The notes under the pieces are model-generated. The model was not told the DNA's origin, searched no databases, and saw only the letters and a program-made list of their open reading frames with translations. Of a stretch of DNA of 13,810 bases, positions 7,249 through 13,808 are shown piece after piece. A program made the position numbers and the translations under genes. The DNA comes from Hyphomicrobiales bacterium. GTDB taxonomy: Bacteria; Pseudomonadota; Alphaproteobacteria; Rhizobiales; JAJFHC01. Where the stretch lies: assembly GCA_021775835.1 (NCBI GenBank), contig JAJFHC010000257.1, forward strand, positions 1-13,810, in the 5' to 3' direction. Numbering within the stretch: the first letter of the stretch is position 1; every line of letters starts with the position of its first letter.

Positions 7249-7295
7249 GGTAGGGCAGACGGTAGGGCAGAACCCATACAGCCGGCGGTAGGGCA
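7249..7295 (+). repeat. Direct repeat GGTAGGGCA, three copies upstream of the integrase gene
   Basis: GGTAGGGCA occurs at 7249-7257, 7261-7269 and 7287-7295. The first two are longer matches (GGTAGGGCAGA). Start-to-start distances are 12 and 26 bases. The last copy ends just before the integrase ribosome site (AGGAGG, 7300-7305), so a protein bound here would affect both recombination and integrase expression. They may be arm sites for the integrase N-terminal domain or an autoregulatory operator. Confidence 0.55.
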
Positions 7296-7315
7296 CGGCA
7301 GGAGGTGAATGCGGC

Positions 7316-8542
7316 ATGGTGCGCAAGATTCACAAATTGACTGCATTGGAAGTCAAAGCGTTGAATACGCCCGGACGTTACAGTGATGGCGGGAATCTCT
7401 ATCTGACGGTATCCGCCAACGGTGGCAAGCGTTGGATATTCCGCTATCGATTCCCCGGAATTAAGAATGCACGTGAAATGGGGCTTGGTTCTGCCGGACC
7501 TGGTGGTGTCTCGCTGTCAAAGGCCCGTGTGTCCGCAGAAGAAGCACGGGACCTGTTGGAAGATAAGATAGACCCTATCGTTGCCAAGCGAATTGCGGCG
7601 CAAGCACAAAAGGCAATCCCGACATTTGGCGACTATGCCGACCGATATGTCGAATCGATGCGCAAAGACTGGAAGAACGACAAACACGCCGCGCAATGGG
7701 TGATGACATTGAAAAAGTATGCAGCACCGATCAGAGACATCCGTATCGACATGGTTGATACCGATGCAGTCATTGAAGTGTTGGAGCCAATTTGGCGGGA
7801 GATACCAGAAACAGCCCAACGCCTGAGGGGACGAATTGAAAGCATTTTGGATTCGGCCACGGTGAGCAAGTTTAGGGATGGTCCAAATCCTGCCCGGTGG
7901 CGCGGCCACTTGGCTTTGAAACCAGAGATATTCCCAAAGATCGATAAGAAGAAAGTCAAACACCACGCCGCCCTGCCCTACGAGAGAATCTTAGAGTTCC
8001 TTGGTGAGTTGCGCGCTCGTGGTTCCATGGCTGCGAGAGCGCTTGAATTGACGATACTAGCGGCGACACGGACAAGTGAAACGCTGCATGCGACTTGGGA
8101 TGAAATTGATTTCGACGCGGCGAAATGGACAATCCCCGCTGAACGAACAAAAACAGGCAAGGAACACGAAGTCCCACTGTCGCCCCCTGCCCTGGGCATT
8201 CTGAATGGTTTGAAGCCTATCAGTGATGGTGGCTATGTGTTTTCGGGTGCCAAGCCTGGAAAGCCGCTTTCGTCAATGGCAATGACAATGCAAATGCGCC
8301 GTATGGGGTTCGATGAGTTCACTGTTCACGGTTTCAGATCGACGTTTCGGGACTGGGCTGGCGAGACAACCACGTTTCCCAACCATGTCTGCGAAATGGC
8401 GCTGGCACACACAATTAGCAACAAGTCAGAAAGCTCTTATCGGCGTGGCACTCTACTGGAGAAACGCCGCGAACTAATGAACGCATGGGCTGCATTCTGT
8501 GAGCCTGCGAATGTAGACAATGTGGTCGACTTGCATGCCTAG
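7316..8542 (+). CDS. int: P4-type tyrosine recombinase / integrase
   Basis: The 408-residue protein is a site-specific tyrosine recombinase of the P4/prophage-island class. The N-terminus (residues 1-95) matches the DUF4102 arm-DNA-binding domain (KLTALEVKALNTPGRYSDG, LYLTVSANGGKRWIFRYR). A SAM-like core-binding domain follows (about 103-205), then the catalytic domain with Arg252 (AATRTSETLH), the basic Lys of RTKTGKEHEVPLS (279-282), His338 and Arg341 (HGFRSTFRDWA), His365 (ALAHTISN) and nucleophile Tyr375 (SYRRG). All catalytic residues are present, so it should be active. The ribosome site AGGAGG lies ten bases before ATG 7316. It should insert and, with a directionality factor, excise the element at the tRNA-Ser. 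Its 3' end overlaps the next gene by eight bases. Confidence 0.96.
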   Translation: MVRKIHKLTALEVKALNTPGRYSDGGNLYLTVSANGGKRWIFRYRFPGIKNAREMGLGSAGPGGVSLSKARVSAEEARDLLEDKIDPIVAKRIAAQAQKAIPTFGDYADRYVESMRKDWKNDKHAAQWVMTLKKYAAPIRDIRIDMVDTDAVIEVLEPIWREIPETAQRLRGRIESILDSATVSKFRDGPNPARWRGHLALKPEIFPKIDKKKVKHHAALPYERILEFLGELRARGSMAARALELTILAATRTSETLHATWDEIDFDAAKWTIPAERTKTGKEHEVPLSPPALGILNGLKPISDGGYVFSGAKPGKPLSSMAMTMQMRRMGFDEFTVHGFRSTFRDWAGETTTFPNHVCEMALAHTISNKSESSYRRGTLLEKRRELMNAWAAFCEPANVDNVVDLHA

Positions 8543-9302
8543 GATTGAAATATCAAAGCTCCCCAACATCGCCTTGGATTTCCTTGTGCACATTGTTTGG
8601 CCAAATGATGAGGAAAAGAGGAAAGCCTACATTGCTCTAGGTACAGAATCTTCCATCGCGTATTTTGCTGAAGCTCAGGCGGCATCTCCGCTTAGAAACG
8701 CATTTGCTGATGGCCATTATGACGTGTTCTCTAAAACAATCAGAGATCTGTTTGCGGCCGATTGGAGAGACCCCGATGAAACAGCACGTGTCATAAGCAA
8801 GGGTTTTGGAATCGCGTCGATGGACAAGGAAATTAAATCCAATTTGGAGAAGGCATTTTTGGCAGGAATTACGTTGCTGGCATTCACGGCAATGATTGAG
8901 CACCATTCCGAAGATGACCGCTTGCGGGGCGGCCCCGGCATCAAAAAGGCACAGGAAGTTATCGCACGCGCAACACTCAAGGCTCTTTCAAGTGTGGAAA
9001 GTGCGTGGAGCACCTACAAAAGCATCTCTCACTATTGTGCTGCCGCAACCGTGCTCACGGATTCGGGCGTCAACGGCATGACGTGCAAACTGGCGCAACC
9101 GGATGCCGAATTGATTGCAATCAGTCAGTATTATCTTGCACTGCTCACAACCTACAAACCCTCCGGGCGTCAAGAACCATTGGTGGCAACAGATAGAATG
9201 TGGTTACCGCCTCAGAATATGGATTTCGACGCCATAAGAGTGCCTGGCAAACCGCTTCCCGAACCCTTTTTAGATGATTTGGACGGTCGTAAGGCACGCT
9301 AG
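8535..9302 (+). CDS. Unknown island protein overlapping the integrase gene
   Basis: This ORF encodes about 255 residues from ATG 8535, eight bases inside the end of the integrase gene; ATG 8520 is an alternative. Neither start has a clear ribosome site, so translation is probably coupled to the integrase. I recognise no domain. The sequence looks mostly helical (ALDFLVHIVWPND, YFAEAQAASPLRNAFADG, KIKSN-type charged segments), with a hydrophobic stretch FLAGITLLAFTAMIEHH. A shorter C-terminal half contains ISQYYLALLTTYKPSG. GC content is lower than in the host genes (for example 40% over 8821-8880). Its place between integrase and AlpA-like gene is a frequent cargo position in islands; a defence or element-maintenance role is only a guess. 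Confidence 0.7.
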   Translation: MPRIEISKLPNIALDFLVHIVWPNDEEKRKAYIALGTESSIAYFAEAQAASPLRNAFADGHYDVFSKTIRDLFAADWRDPDETARVISKGFGIASMDKEIKSNLEKAFLAGITLLAFTAMIEHHSEDDRLRGGPGIKKAQEVIARATLKALSSVESAWSTYKSISHYCAAATVLTDSGVNGMTCKLAQPDAELIAISQYYLALLTTYKPSGRQEPLVATDRMWLPPQNMDFDAIRVPGKPLPEPFLDDLDGRKAR

Positions 9303-9398
9303 GTTGGGGTCACTCAAACATTTTTTGGGCGACTAGAAACACAAAAAAATATGCGTAGATTGGCATGTGTTCCTGCAAACAACCATGGACACGCCAAC

Positions 9399-9578
9399 AT
9401 GAACAAATCAGCCTACACCGTTAACGAAGTCATCCGCGAAATCGGCATTGGACGCTCCAAGCTCTATGCAGAAATTGCGGCTGGGAAGATCATGCCTCGA
9501 AAAATTGGCAAGAAAACAATCTTCCTCGCCAAAGACGTAGATGCCTACCTCAACAATCTCCCACTAGCTGTTCAGTAA
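9399..9578 (+). CDS. AlpA-like helix-turn-helix DNA-binding protein (putative excisionase/regulator)
   Basis: The 59-residue form from ATG 9399 is preferred. The frame is open from 9351, but the extra N-terminal residues do not look like the family and there is no ribosome site for either start. The sequence YTVNEVIREIGIGRSKLYAEIAAGKIMPRKIGKKTIFLAKDVDAYL is the winged-helix HTH of MerR-like/AlpA proteins: a helix-turn-helix ending in SKLYAEIAAG, a wing with PRKIGKKTIF, and a final helix. Such proteins act as excisionases or transcriptional activators for P4-type integrases, so it likely binds the att region repeats or the operon promoter. A strong hairpin follows about 30 bases after its stop. 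Confidence 0.82.
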   Translation: MNKSAYTVNEVIREIGIGRSKLYAEIAAGKIMPRKIGKKTIFLAKDVDAYLNNLPLAVQ

Positions 9579-9608
9579 GGCCGGTCAAATGGCGAAACCT
9601 GAAAAAGC

Positions 9609-9641
9609 GAAACCCGCGACGGATGCAACCGCGCGGGTTTC
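9609..9641 (+). terminator. Hairpin terminator after the AlpA-like gene
   Basis: GAAACCCGCG at 9609-9618 pairs perfectly with CGCGGGTTTC at 9632-9641 (10-bp stem, 13-base loop). It is followed by an interrupted T-rich stretch reaching a run of five T at about 9654-9658. It separates the integrase/AlpA unit from the operon starting at 9701. Rho-independent termination is likely though not textbook, since the T run is not immediate; attenuation is an alternative. Confidence 0.65.
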
Positions 9642-9700
9642 TAATTCTTTGCGTTTTTCAAGGGCGCAAATCCAAACCTCTGACACAGAAAGTCTAGACC

Positions 9701-9889
9701 ATGACTAATATACCCCTTCACCACCAACCTTTCAACCATTCTGCAAACTTGTTCCTGGGCCATGACGGCAGGTGGCGTGTCCGTTCCCCTGGACGTGGCG
9801 GTTGGCGCTTTGCTTTCCCGCATGAGGTTGCGACCGCTTCCAAGCCAATCAGGGTTGTCGATTGGGCAGCGCCGGGAGAGCGGCCATGA
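9701..9889 (+). CDS. Small unknown protein, first gene of the island operon
   Basis: This 62-residue ORF starts at ATG 9701 (weak purine-rich AGAAAG upstream). Its stop TGA overlaps the ATG of the next gene as ATGA at 9886-9889, which strongly supports it as a real, translationally coupled gene. The sequence is rich in aromatic and basic residues (FLGHDGRWRVRSPGRGGWRFAFPHEV) with a short beta-hairpin look. I recognise no family. A longer minus-strand frame over the same bases is a shadow. Confidence 0.6.
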   Translation: MTNIPLHHQPFNHSANLFLGHDGRWRVRSPGRGGWRFAFPHEVATASKPIRVVDWAAPGERP

Positions 9890-10446
9890 TGATATCTCAA
9901 AAAATCAGACAGCAGCATTTGACCGCGGGAACACTTTCCCAAATCCAGATTGATTGGCTGAAGAGTCATGATGTGAGCAACAGTGCAATCATTGGCGATT
10001 GGCCGGTCAACGCTGCTCGCGTCACATACAAAGCTGGGCGGTTCGATGTTGTACACCCCGGTCACGTTGGCGAGAATGCGCTGACGTTCCTGGTTGCCGA
10101 TACCTTCGATTACGTTGACATCGCGGCATGGAGTCCGTTGTCAAGACGCATTGGCTTGTGGTTAGGCTGTGGCTTTGCGCTCGGACAGGACCAAATTTTC
10201 AACCCCGCCACTTATGCCCTTGAGGGCACGCTTCGCGTTCACCGAACGCCGCTTCAATGGCTCATAGCCGACCGCGACGGGATCGCGATTATCGACCCTG
10301 CCAAAACCTATTCGTTTCTTCGAGGCACACCCCGGCTTTCATTTTCTGATGCCGACTACGGGCGCACGGTTCGGGGTTGGATGAAGCCTCCAGATATCGA
10401 AACAGAATTCTTTTTTGAACAAGCGCAAGAGGCCACAGCAGCATGA
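9886..10446 (+). CDS. Conserved-looking island protein of unknown function, upstream of the DUF3987 gene
   Basis: The gene starts at ATG 9886 (GGGAGAG a few bases upstream, ATGA overlap with the previous stop) and encodes 186 residues. It ends with an ATGA overlap into the DUF3987 gene. An N-terminal helical stretch is followed by the segment TFDYVDIAAWSPLSRRIGLWLGCGFALGQDQI and then a segment around TPLQWLIADRDGIAIIDPAKTYSFL. The pattern of a valine/aspartate-rich strand, 'W-x-P', 'RxGLWLG' and 'TPLxWL-x-DGIxIID' is one I associate with small proteins next to DUF3987 or primase genes in alphaproteobacterial islands and phages, but I know no assigned function. Strict coupling to the DUF3987 gene suggests work in the same replication or mobilisation step. 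Confidence 0.8.
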   Translation: MMISQKIRQQHLTAGTLSQIQIDWLKSHDVSNSAIIGDWPVNAARVTYKAGRFDVVHPGHVGENALTFLVADTFDYVDIAAWSPLSRRIGLWLGCGFALGQDQIFNPATYALEGTLRVHRTPLQWLIADRDGIAIIDPAKTYSFLRGTPRLSFSDADYGRTVRGWMKPPDIETEFFFEQAQEATAA

Positions 10447-11999
10447 CAGATATTTCAAACGAACCAATCGATAGCCGCAGAGCCAATCACGTCAAACTTG
10501 TGAATCTGGATGATATGCCTAAAAATGAACCTGCAAAAGACGAACCGCCACGGCCACTCATGCGGACGGCGCTTCCCGCATCGAAATTCCCTGTCGAGGG
10601 CTTGACGGAAACACTCAAGGCCGCGGCGTTGGCAATCCATGACAAAGTGCAATGTCCTGTCGGTATGTGTGCCCAGAGTGTTCTAGCAGCCGCCACACTG
10701 GCAACACAGGGGCATGCGGATCTATGCCTGCCCATTGGCACCGTGTCCCCCATTGGCAACATCTACATATCCATCGGCGCGTCTGGTGAGCGTAAGAGCG
10801 GCGCCGACAAACTGGCATTGAAGGCGGTCAAGGATTACGAGCGTGAACTTCGGGAACGGTATGAATCCGAGATTGAGAAATGGCATATCGAACACGCCAC
10901 ATGGAAGCGTGAGCGCGAACTAATCCTGAACGACAAGAAGGCCACCAGAGACAGCAAGCGAGTGGACCTTGAGGCACTTGGGCCGGAACCGGAAAAACCC
11001 CTTTCTTTTCTTCTGACATCCGCTGAGCCGACTATCGAGGGCCTACTGAAAAACTGGATATCCGGGCAACCAAGCCAAGGCATATTTTCCGCAGAGGGTG
11101 GTGTCTTCATTGGTGGCCACGGCATGAGCGACGAAAACAAACTTCGCTCAATCAGCACCTACAGCCTTCTCTGGGACGGTGCGCCGGTAACACGGGTTCG
11201 GGCTGGTGACGGGATTTCTAGCATCAATGGCCGTCGCCTCAGTGTTCACTTGATGGCTCAGAATGGTGTTGCCGGTAAGTTGTTGAGCGACCCGGTTCTT
11301 GTTGACCAGGGCTTTCTTGCCCGCTGTCTAATCAGTGCCCCGCCAAGCACGCAGGGGACACGGTTCAATCATGATAACAATCCTCAAAGCGACAGGGACT
11401 TAATCCTCTTTAACAGTCAGATGCGCTACCTGCTGGACAGGCCATTTTCATTGGTTGAAGGCAGTCGTAACGAGCTTGAACCCCGTATCATTCAATGTTC
11501 TCCGGCGGCGTCGAAGCTCTGGTTTGAGTACCTGAATTACATCGAGCGCCAACTCTCCCCTGACGGCGACCTGTCATCGATATCGGGATTGGGAAACAAG
11601 CTCCCCGAGCATGCCGCACGCATTGCCGCAGTCATGACGATATTTGACGACCCGGAAGCGCCGGAGATTGACGTGAACGAAATGGAAGGCGGTATCAAGC
11701 TTGCCGGACACTACGGTAAGGAAGCCTTGCGGTTGAACAAGTGGGCCGGTGTAAGTGAGGACATCCGGAAAGCGGAAAAGCTCCGCCAGTGGATTGATGT
11801 TCAAGGGTTGTCGGAAATCTATCCTCAGATTGTCTATCAGCGCGGCCCTAATGAGATACGGCAACAAAGCACAGCTAAATCCTGCCTTGCGACGTTGGAG
11901 GCGCATGGCTGGCTCAGGAAGATAGGAGGCGGTGGTGAAATCGGCGGCAAACATCGTCGTGACGCATGGGAGGTTGTCAAGGGTGTTGCCCATGTATGA
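10443..11999 (+). CDS. DUF3987 domain protein (YfjI-like, primase/helicase-associated ATPase)
   Basis: This 518-residue protein fits the DUF3987 family found in satellites and islands, often as the ATPase part of a primase-helicase. Residues 107-120 contain IYISIGASGERKSG, a Walker A-like loop. Residues about 125-178 form a charged coiled coil. FSAEGGVF (215-222) resembles the Walker B-like acidic strand. DGISSINGRRLSVHLMAQ (256-273) and GFLARCLISAPPSTQGTR (290-307, with Arg294) match the later conserved blocks, and a winged-helix-like C-terminus (QSTAKSCLATLEAHGWLRKIGG) ends it. There is no catalytic primase domain in the chain, so any priming would need another protein, perhaps from the adjacent coupled genes. 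The start overlaps the previous stop (ATGA). The role in element replication is inferred from the family. Confidence 0.88.
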   Translation: MTDISNEPIDSRRANHVKLVNLDDMPKNEPAKDEPPRPLMRTALPASKFPVEGLTETLKAAALAIHDKVQCPVGMCAQSVLAAATLATQGHADLCLPIGTVSPIGNIYISIGASGERKSGADKLALKAVKDYERELRERYESEIEKWHIEHATWKRERELILNDKKATRDSKRVDLEALGPEPEKPLSFLLTSAEPTIEGLLKNWISGQPSQGIFSAEGGVFIGGHGMSDENKLRSISTYSLLWDGAPVTRVRAGDGISSINGRRLSVHLMAQNGVAGKLLSDPVLVDQGFLARCLISAPPSTQGTRFNHDNNPQSDRDLILFNSQMRYLLDRPFSLVEGSRNELEPRIIQCSPAASKLWFEYLNYIERQLSPDGDLSSISGLGNKLPEHAARIAAVMTIFDDPEAPEIDVNEMEGGIKLAGHYGKEALRLNKWAGVSEDIRKAEKLRQWIDVQGLSEIYPQIVYQRGPNEIRQQSTAKSCLATLEAHGWLRKIGGGGEIGGKHRRDAWEVVKGVAHV

Positions 12000-12579
12000 G
12001 GACTTCGACGTGGCCGCCGCAAGGCGCAAAATTGAGCAAATTTCGAGGGTGACCCCTGCTACTCTTGCTAATCCTGCTACTCTTGGGCCTGAAAGTAGCA
12101 GATTAGCAGGATTAGCAACCCTCCCTGTCGAAATTCCACATTCTGTCGATACAGAGTCAGACGCCTTTCATGAGCGTGCCGGCATCGTTTTTGACAACCT
12201 GGACATCCCACGAGAATGGGTCGATGGCTTTGCGGTTTTGGTGTCCATGCCGTGCCCCGACAGGTGGCTTCAATCGAATTGGGACAAGGTTCTGATTGCC
12301 GGAGAAACCTTCCTCACTGAGTGGGGCGACAAGGCACACAAGCTGGGTTGGACGGTCAAGGATCTGTTCGGCGTGTCCGTCAAGGGCAGCTATGCCCGTC
12401 TCGATTGCCGGGGCTTGGTTCTGGCTCTTGGCGACAAACGAGTGACGGCGCTGACCGCCGAAACTGCCGTCCTGCAATGCCTCAATCCACACTCAGGCGA
12501 ACCGACAGGCAGCACCCTCAAATATTATCGCAAAACCGATATGTCCAAAGCCGTGCCTGTTTGGGAGTTGGCGTCATGA
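11992..12579 (+). CDS. Island operon protein of unknown function containing an internal repeat array
   Basis: From ATG 11992 (eight-base overlap with the previous gene, AAGGG upstream) the protein has 195 residues. A GTG at 11935 preceded by AGGAGG (11924-11929) is a serious alternative giving a longer N-terminus. Residues 21-45 are low-complexity (PATLANPATLGP, LAGLATLP), encoded by the iteron-like repeats at 12055-12118. The rest is a compact domain: IPREWVDGFAVL, RWLQSNWDKVLIAGETFLTEWG, LGWTVKDLFGV, ALGDKRVTALTAETAVL. The 'W-x-x-L-DLFG' plus 'LxWLL/GxxVxALTAxTA' pattern is familiar to me from small proteins in alphaproteobacterial phages and islands without assigned function. It ends with an ATGA overlap with the next stub. 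Confidence 0.75.
   Translation: MYEDFDVAAARRKIEQISRVTPATLANPATLGPESSRLAGLATLPVEIPHSVDTESDAFHERAGIVFDNLDIPREWVDGFAVLVSMPCPDRWLQSNWDKVLIAGETFLTEWGDKAHKLGWTVKDLFGVSVKGSYARLDCRGLVLALGDKRVTALTAETAVLQCLNPHSGEPTGSTLKYYRKTDMSKAVPVWELAS
12055..12118 (+). repeat. Six 9-bp iteron-like repeats in two opposed triplets (inverted repeat)
   Basis: Three tandem units containing TGCTAC/AT begin at 12057, 12066 and 12075 (exact 9-base period). Three units in the opposite orientation (AGTAGCA at 12094-12100, ATTAGCA at 12102-12108 and 12111-12117) follow. CCTGCTACTCTTG is an exact direct repeat at 12055-12067 and 12073-12085. The 17-mer at 12065-12081 is an inverted match to 12102-12118 with one mismatch. In-frame units of nine bases allow the array to lie inside a coding gene. 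Confidence 0.75.
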
Positions 12580-12662
12580 GTGAACATATCCACCAAACCA
12601 TTCATGAGCTAATCAAGGAGTCCGACAAGCTGCTCGGGTTGGGAATTAGCATTCATTCGTAG
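12576..12662 (+). pseudogene. 28-codon stub at the end of the operon, probably a truncated gene start
   Basis: ATG 12576 overlaps the stop of the previous gene (ATGA), so this frame is translated as part of the operon. It encodes only MSEHIHQTIHELIKESDKLL followed by GLGISIHS and a TAG at 12660-12662. The pattern 'hxxLhxE(S/A)xxxhGhxhxh' resembles the start of TubC-docking-like domains, and the same pattern opens the ORF at about 13425. The natural reading is the N-terminus of a longer gene cut off where foreign leftward DNA begins. A genuine 28-residue peptide is possible but less likely. Confidence 0.5.
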
Positions 12663-12692
12663 CCCCATATGCGTCAGGTGATGCTCGAAGGA

Positions 12693-13205
12693 CTACCTGC
12701 TGGCGATCTGGGCCTTTCTGATTAGCTGCAACCAACCAATCTTGCACGACTTGCCTTGGTCCAAGTCTATCGTCCAAATGCCATCGCCAGCGTAAGACGT
12801 CGCCTGAAAACTTCCATAAACGAGGAGAGTACCCAAACCCCATTTGGAAGCCAGGTCCCATGCTTTTTCAAAGTTCAATTGGTTGTAAATCAAACCAGCG
12901 TGCAGGCTTGGCGGATAGCCATCCGATGCTGATCCTTCCGAGTAGGATAATTCTGCGGTCTCGGCCTCGGTTTCGCCCTCAATCATAGACACACGCAGTT
13001 TTTCGGGTACCTCAAGTTGACCGTGTTGGTTACGCACACTCAATGATTCAATTTCGAGGTGCCCCTCTAGATTGATACGTCGTGTCGATTTCACAGGCGC
13101 ATTATCAGTTTCTTGATCATGATTGAACCCAGTTGTTAATCTCAGATCAATAACCGACGGGCTGCAAGAGAAGTCACATGCTTTCAACACGGCTTCGAAC
13201 CCCAT
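12693..13205 (-). CDS. Unknown protein, second gene of an inverted cargo pair
   Basis: The 170-residue ORF starts at ATG 13205 with AAAGGAAG just upstream, a good ribosome site that overlaps the stop of the preceding small gene eleven bases away, so the two form an operon. The N-terminal half looks beta-rich and polar (SVIDLRLTTGFNHD, RRINLEGHLEIESLSVRN, KLRVSMIEGETEAETAEL). The C-terminal half has ISYAGDG-like and aromatic segments (LIYNQLNFEKAWDLASKWG, LLVYGSFQATSYAGDGIWTIDL). No signal peptide or transmembrane helix is evident. I recognise no family. It runs opposite to the island operon and is notably AT-richer, so it was probably acquired separately. A toxin, inhibitor or defence role would be speculation. 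Confidence 0.72.
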   Translation of the reverse strand: MGFEAVLKACDFSCSPSVIDLRLTTGFNHDQETDNAPVKSTRRINLEGHLEIESLSVRNQHGQLEVPEKLRVSMIEGETEAETAELSYSEGSASDGYPPSLHAGLIYNQLNFEKAWDLASKWGLGTLLVYGSFQATSYAGDGIWTIDLDQGKSCKIGWLQLIRKAQIASR

Positions 13206-13216
13206 GAAATCTTCCT

Positions 13217-13423
13217 TTACCAGTTTTGGAACTGCCTTATTAGTTCACATCGCAGCCGTTCACAATGTACAGGATCTTTAGAATATCGACACTTCACATC
13301 GTGCAATTTGTCGATAGCCTCGATTCTCCATTTTTCCTGGATTTCGTCGGTTGTTAGGCTTCGGATTTTTCCGCCTGATACAACCGAACAATCAGTTTCA
13401 CCCTCGCAGACCACAACTGTCAA
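13217..13423 (-). CDS. Small unknown protein, first gene of the inverted cargo pair; 5' end uncertain
   Basis: The convincing part of this frame encodes SLTTDEIQEKWRIEAIDKLH and continues through a charged, helical, cysteine-bearing end (KCRYSKDPVHCERLRCELIRQ). Its stop TAA at 13217-13219 lies inside the ribosome-site region of the next gene, eleven bases from its ATG, supporting cotranslation. The start is weak: only TTG 13423 or GTG 13414 is available, neither with a ribosome site, and both lie in bases that also code for the rightward ORF. The gene may therefore be cut at its 5' end at the cassette junction near 13400. An adapter or antitoxin partner of the 170-residue protein is one possibility, not shown. 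Confidence 0.5.
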   Translation of the reverse strand: MTVVVCEGETDCSVVSGGKIRSLTTDEIQEKWRIEAIDKLHDVKCRYSKDPVHCERLRCELIRQFQNW

Positions 13424-13808
13424 CGCCGTCGTAAATCTCTTGAACGAGGCTCGTCAGATTGGTGTCGACGTGGCCCTTGTGGACGGCTCAATCCGGCTTG
13501 TTGCGGATGCACCACCGCCGTCCGAATTGGTTGACCGACTGAGAATGCACCGTGACGACATCATGCGGTTTCTGTGCTCGGACGAGCAGGCAATCACCAA
13601 TTGGTTGAATGCGAATCCAGAACCATCAACACCCGGCACATGCGCCCATTGCGGCAGGTCCGAACAAGTAGGAGCGGCAGTCCTTCCGTTCGGTGTTCGT
13701 CAAGACACTCACACGTGGCTGCATCCTGAATGCTGGAAAGCATGGAATAGCGCACGGCGGGATAAGGCCACGGCGGTGCTCAGAGAGGCGTCGAGCGATG
13801 ACGGGTAA
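13410..13808 (+). CDS. TubC-docking-like / zinc-ribbon-like island protein, apparently lacking its start
   Basis: The coding signal in this frame begins near 13410 (TVNAVVNLLNEARQIGVDVA). It then shows the 'LL-x-EAR-x-hGVDV-x-L-x-DGSIRL' and 'LVDRLRMHRDDIMRFL' pattern of small TubC N-terminal-docking-like domains, common in proteobacterial island proteins. A linker leads to a CAHC (codons at 13641-13652) and HPEC (codons at 13722-13733) pair, a possible zinc site, with LPFGVRQDTHTWLHPECWKAW. GC rises to 59% over 13441-13560, like the island operon and unlike the cassette to its left. No ATG or GTG with a ribosome site lies upstream in frame; TTG 13440 is the only nearby option and it falls inside the domain. 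The upstream frame to 13308 is antisense to the leftward gene. A 5'-truncated gene is the best reading. Confidence 0.6.
   Translation, partial: TTTVNAVVNLLNEARQIGVDVALVDGSIRLVADAPPPSELVDRLRMHRDDIMRFLCSDEQAITNWLNANPEPSTPGTCAHCGRSEQVGAAVLPFGVRQDTHTWLHPECWKAWNSARRDKATAVLREASSDDG

Noticed and set aside
7126..7315. CRISPR-like array in the att region
   Set aside because: Repeats are only 9 to 11 bases and unevenly spaced, with no spacer pattern or cas genes; protein-binding sites fit better.
9718..10065. Minus-strand 115-residue frame at the start of the island operon
   Set aside because: It covers two plus-strand genes joined by an ATGA overlap and has no ribosome site.
12646..12861. Minus-strand 71-residue frame at the end of the cassette
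   Set aside because: It overlaps the end of the 170-residue gene in another frame and lacks its own ribosome site.
13308..13409. N-terminal extension of the last rightward ORF from TTG 13308
   Set aside because: The composition matches the AT-rich cassette, it is antisense to the leftward 68-residue gene, and there is no ribosome site; coding signal appears only from about 13410.
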